This document shows, in pieces, positions 5,991-5,991 of a stretch of 5,991 nucleotides of DNA (within the stretch, counting starts at the first letter, position 1; each line of letters begins with the position of its first letter). Source of the DNA: MED-G17 sp963991985 (GTDB taxonomy: Bacteria; Bacteroidota; Bacteroidia; NS11-12g; UBA9320); assembly GCA_963991985.1 (NCBI GenBank), contig CAXDRX010000049.1:1-5991 (forward strand), written 5' to 3'. Under the pieces are notes generated by a model, which made no database searches, was not told the DNA's origin, and was given only the letters and a program-made list of their open reading frames with translations. The position numbers were made by a program, and so were the translations under genes.

Positions 5991-5991
5991 C

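Noticed and set aside
1..5991. CRISPR array, insertion sequence, phage, defence or toxin-antitoxin locus
   Set aside because: No regularly spaced repeats, transposase motifs, terminal inverted repeats or defence-type domains were seen. All but short spacers are accounted for by recognised genes.

Overview
The window looks like an ordinary housekeeping stretch of a Bacteroidota chromosome, probably of the Cytophagia/Cytophagales type. The clues are a SecA of about 1,100 residues carrying the large insertions typical of that phylum, a small membrane protein resembling a Bacteroidota-only family, weak or absent Shine-Dalgarno sequences, and AT-rich intergenic DNA containing the Bacteroidota -7 box TAnnTTTG. 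The organism call is an inference, since no rRNA is present.

The layout is two divergent transcription units around a 145-base control region (1675-1819). Leftward from it run purD (purine synthesis, 1674-409), a 53-residue single-pass membrane protein that starts inside the purD stop codon (412-251), and the N-terminal 69 residues of a YugP-type membrane zinc metallopeptidase (207-1) that runs off the left edge. Rightward run secA (1820-5128), a small exported SPOR-domain protein that overlaps the secA stop by 8 bases (5121-5504), mgsA for methylglyoxal synthase (5518-5883), and a tRNA with anticodon CAT (5917-5990), probably elongator Met, at the right edge.

The rightward genes are packed tightly enough for one operon: the ATP-driven preprotein motor, a likely Sec substrate that may bind peptidoglycan, and a glycolytic bypass enzyme. 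Nothing shows that the products work together. The tRNA has its own plausible -7 box. The leftward genes also look co-transcribed but are functionally unrelated on their face.

I found no mobile element, CRISPR array, phage gene, toxin-antitoxin or defence gene, and no evidence of a novel multi-gene system. The most useful second looks are the microprotein coupled to purD, the inverted repeats in the divergent promoter region, the secA/SPOR overlap, and the shortened MgsA with a substituted phosphate-loop residue.
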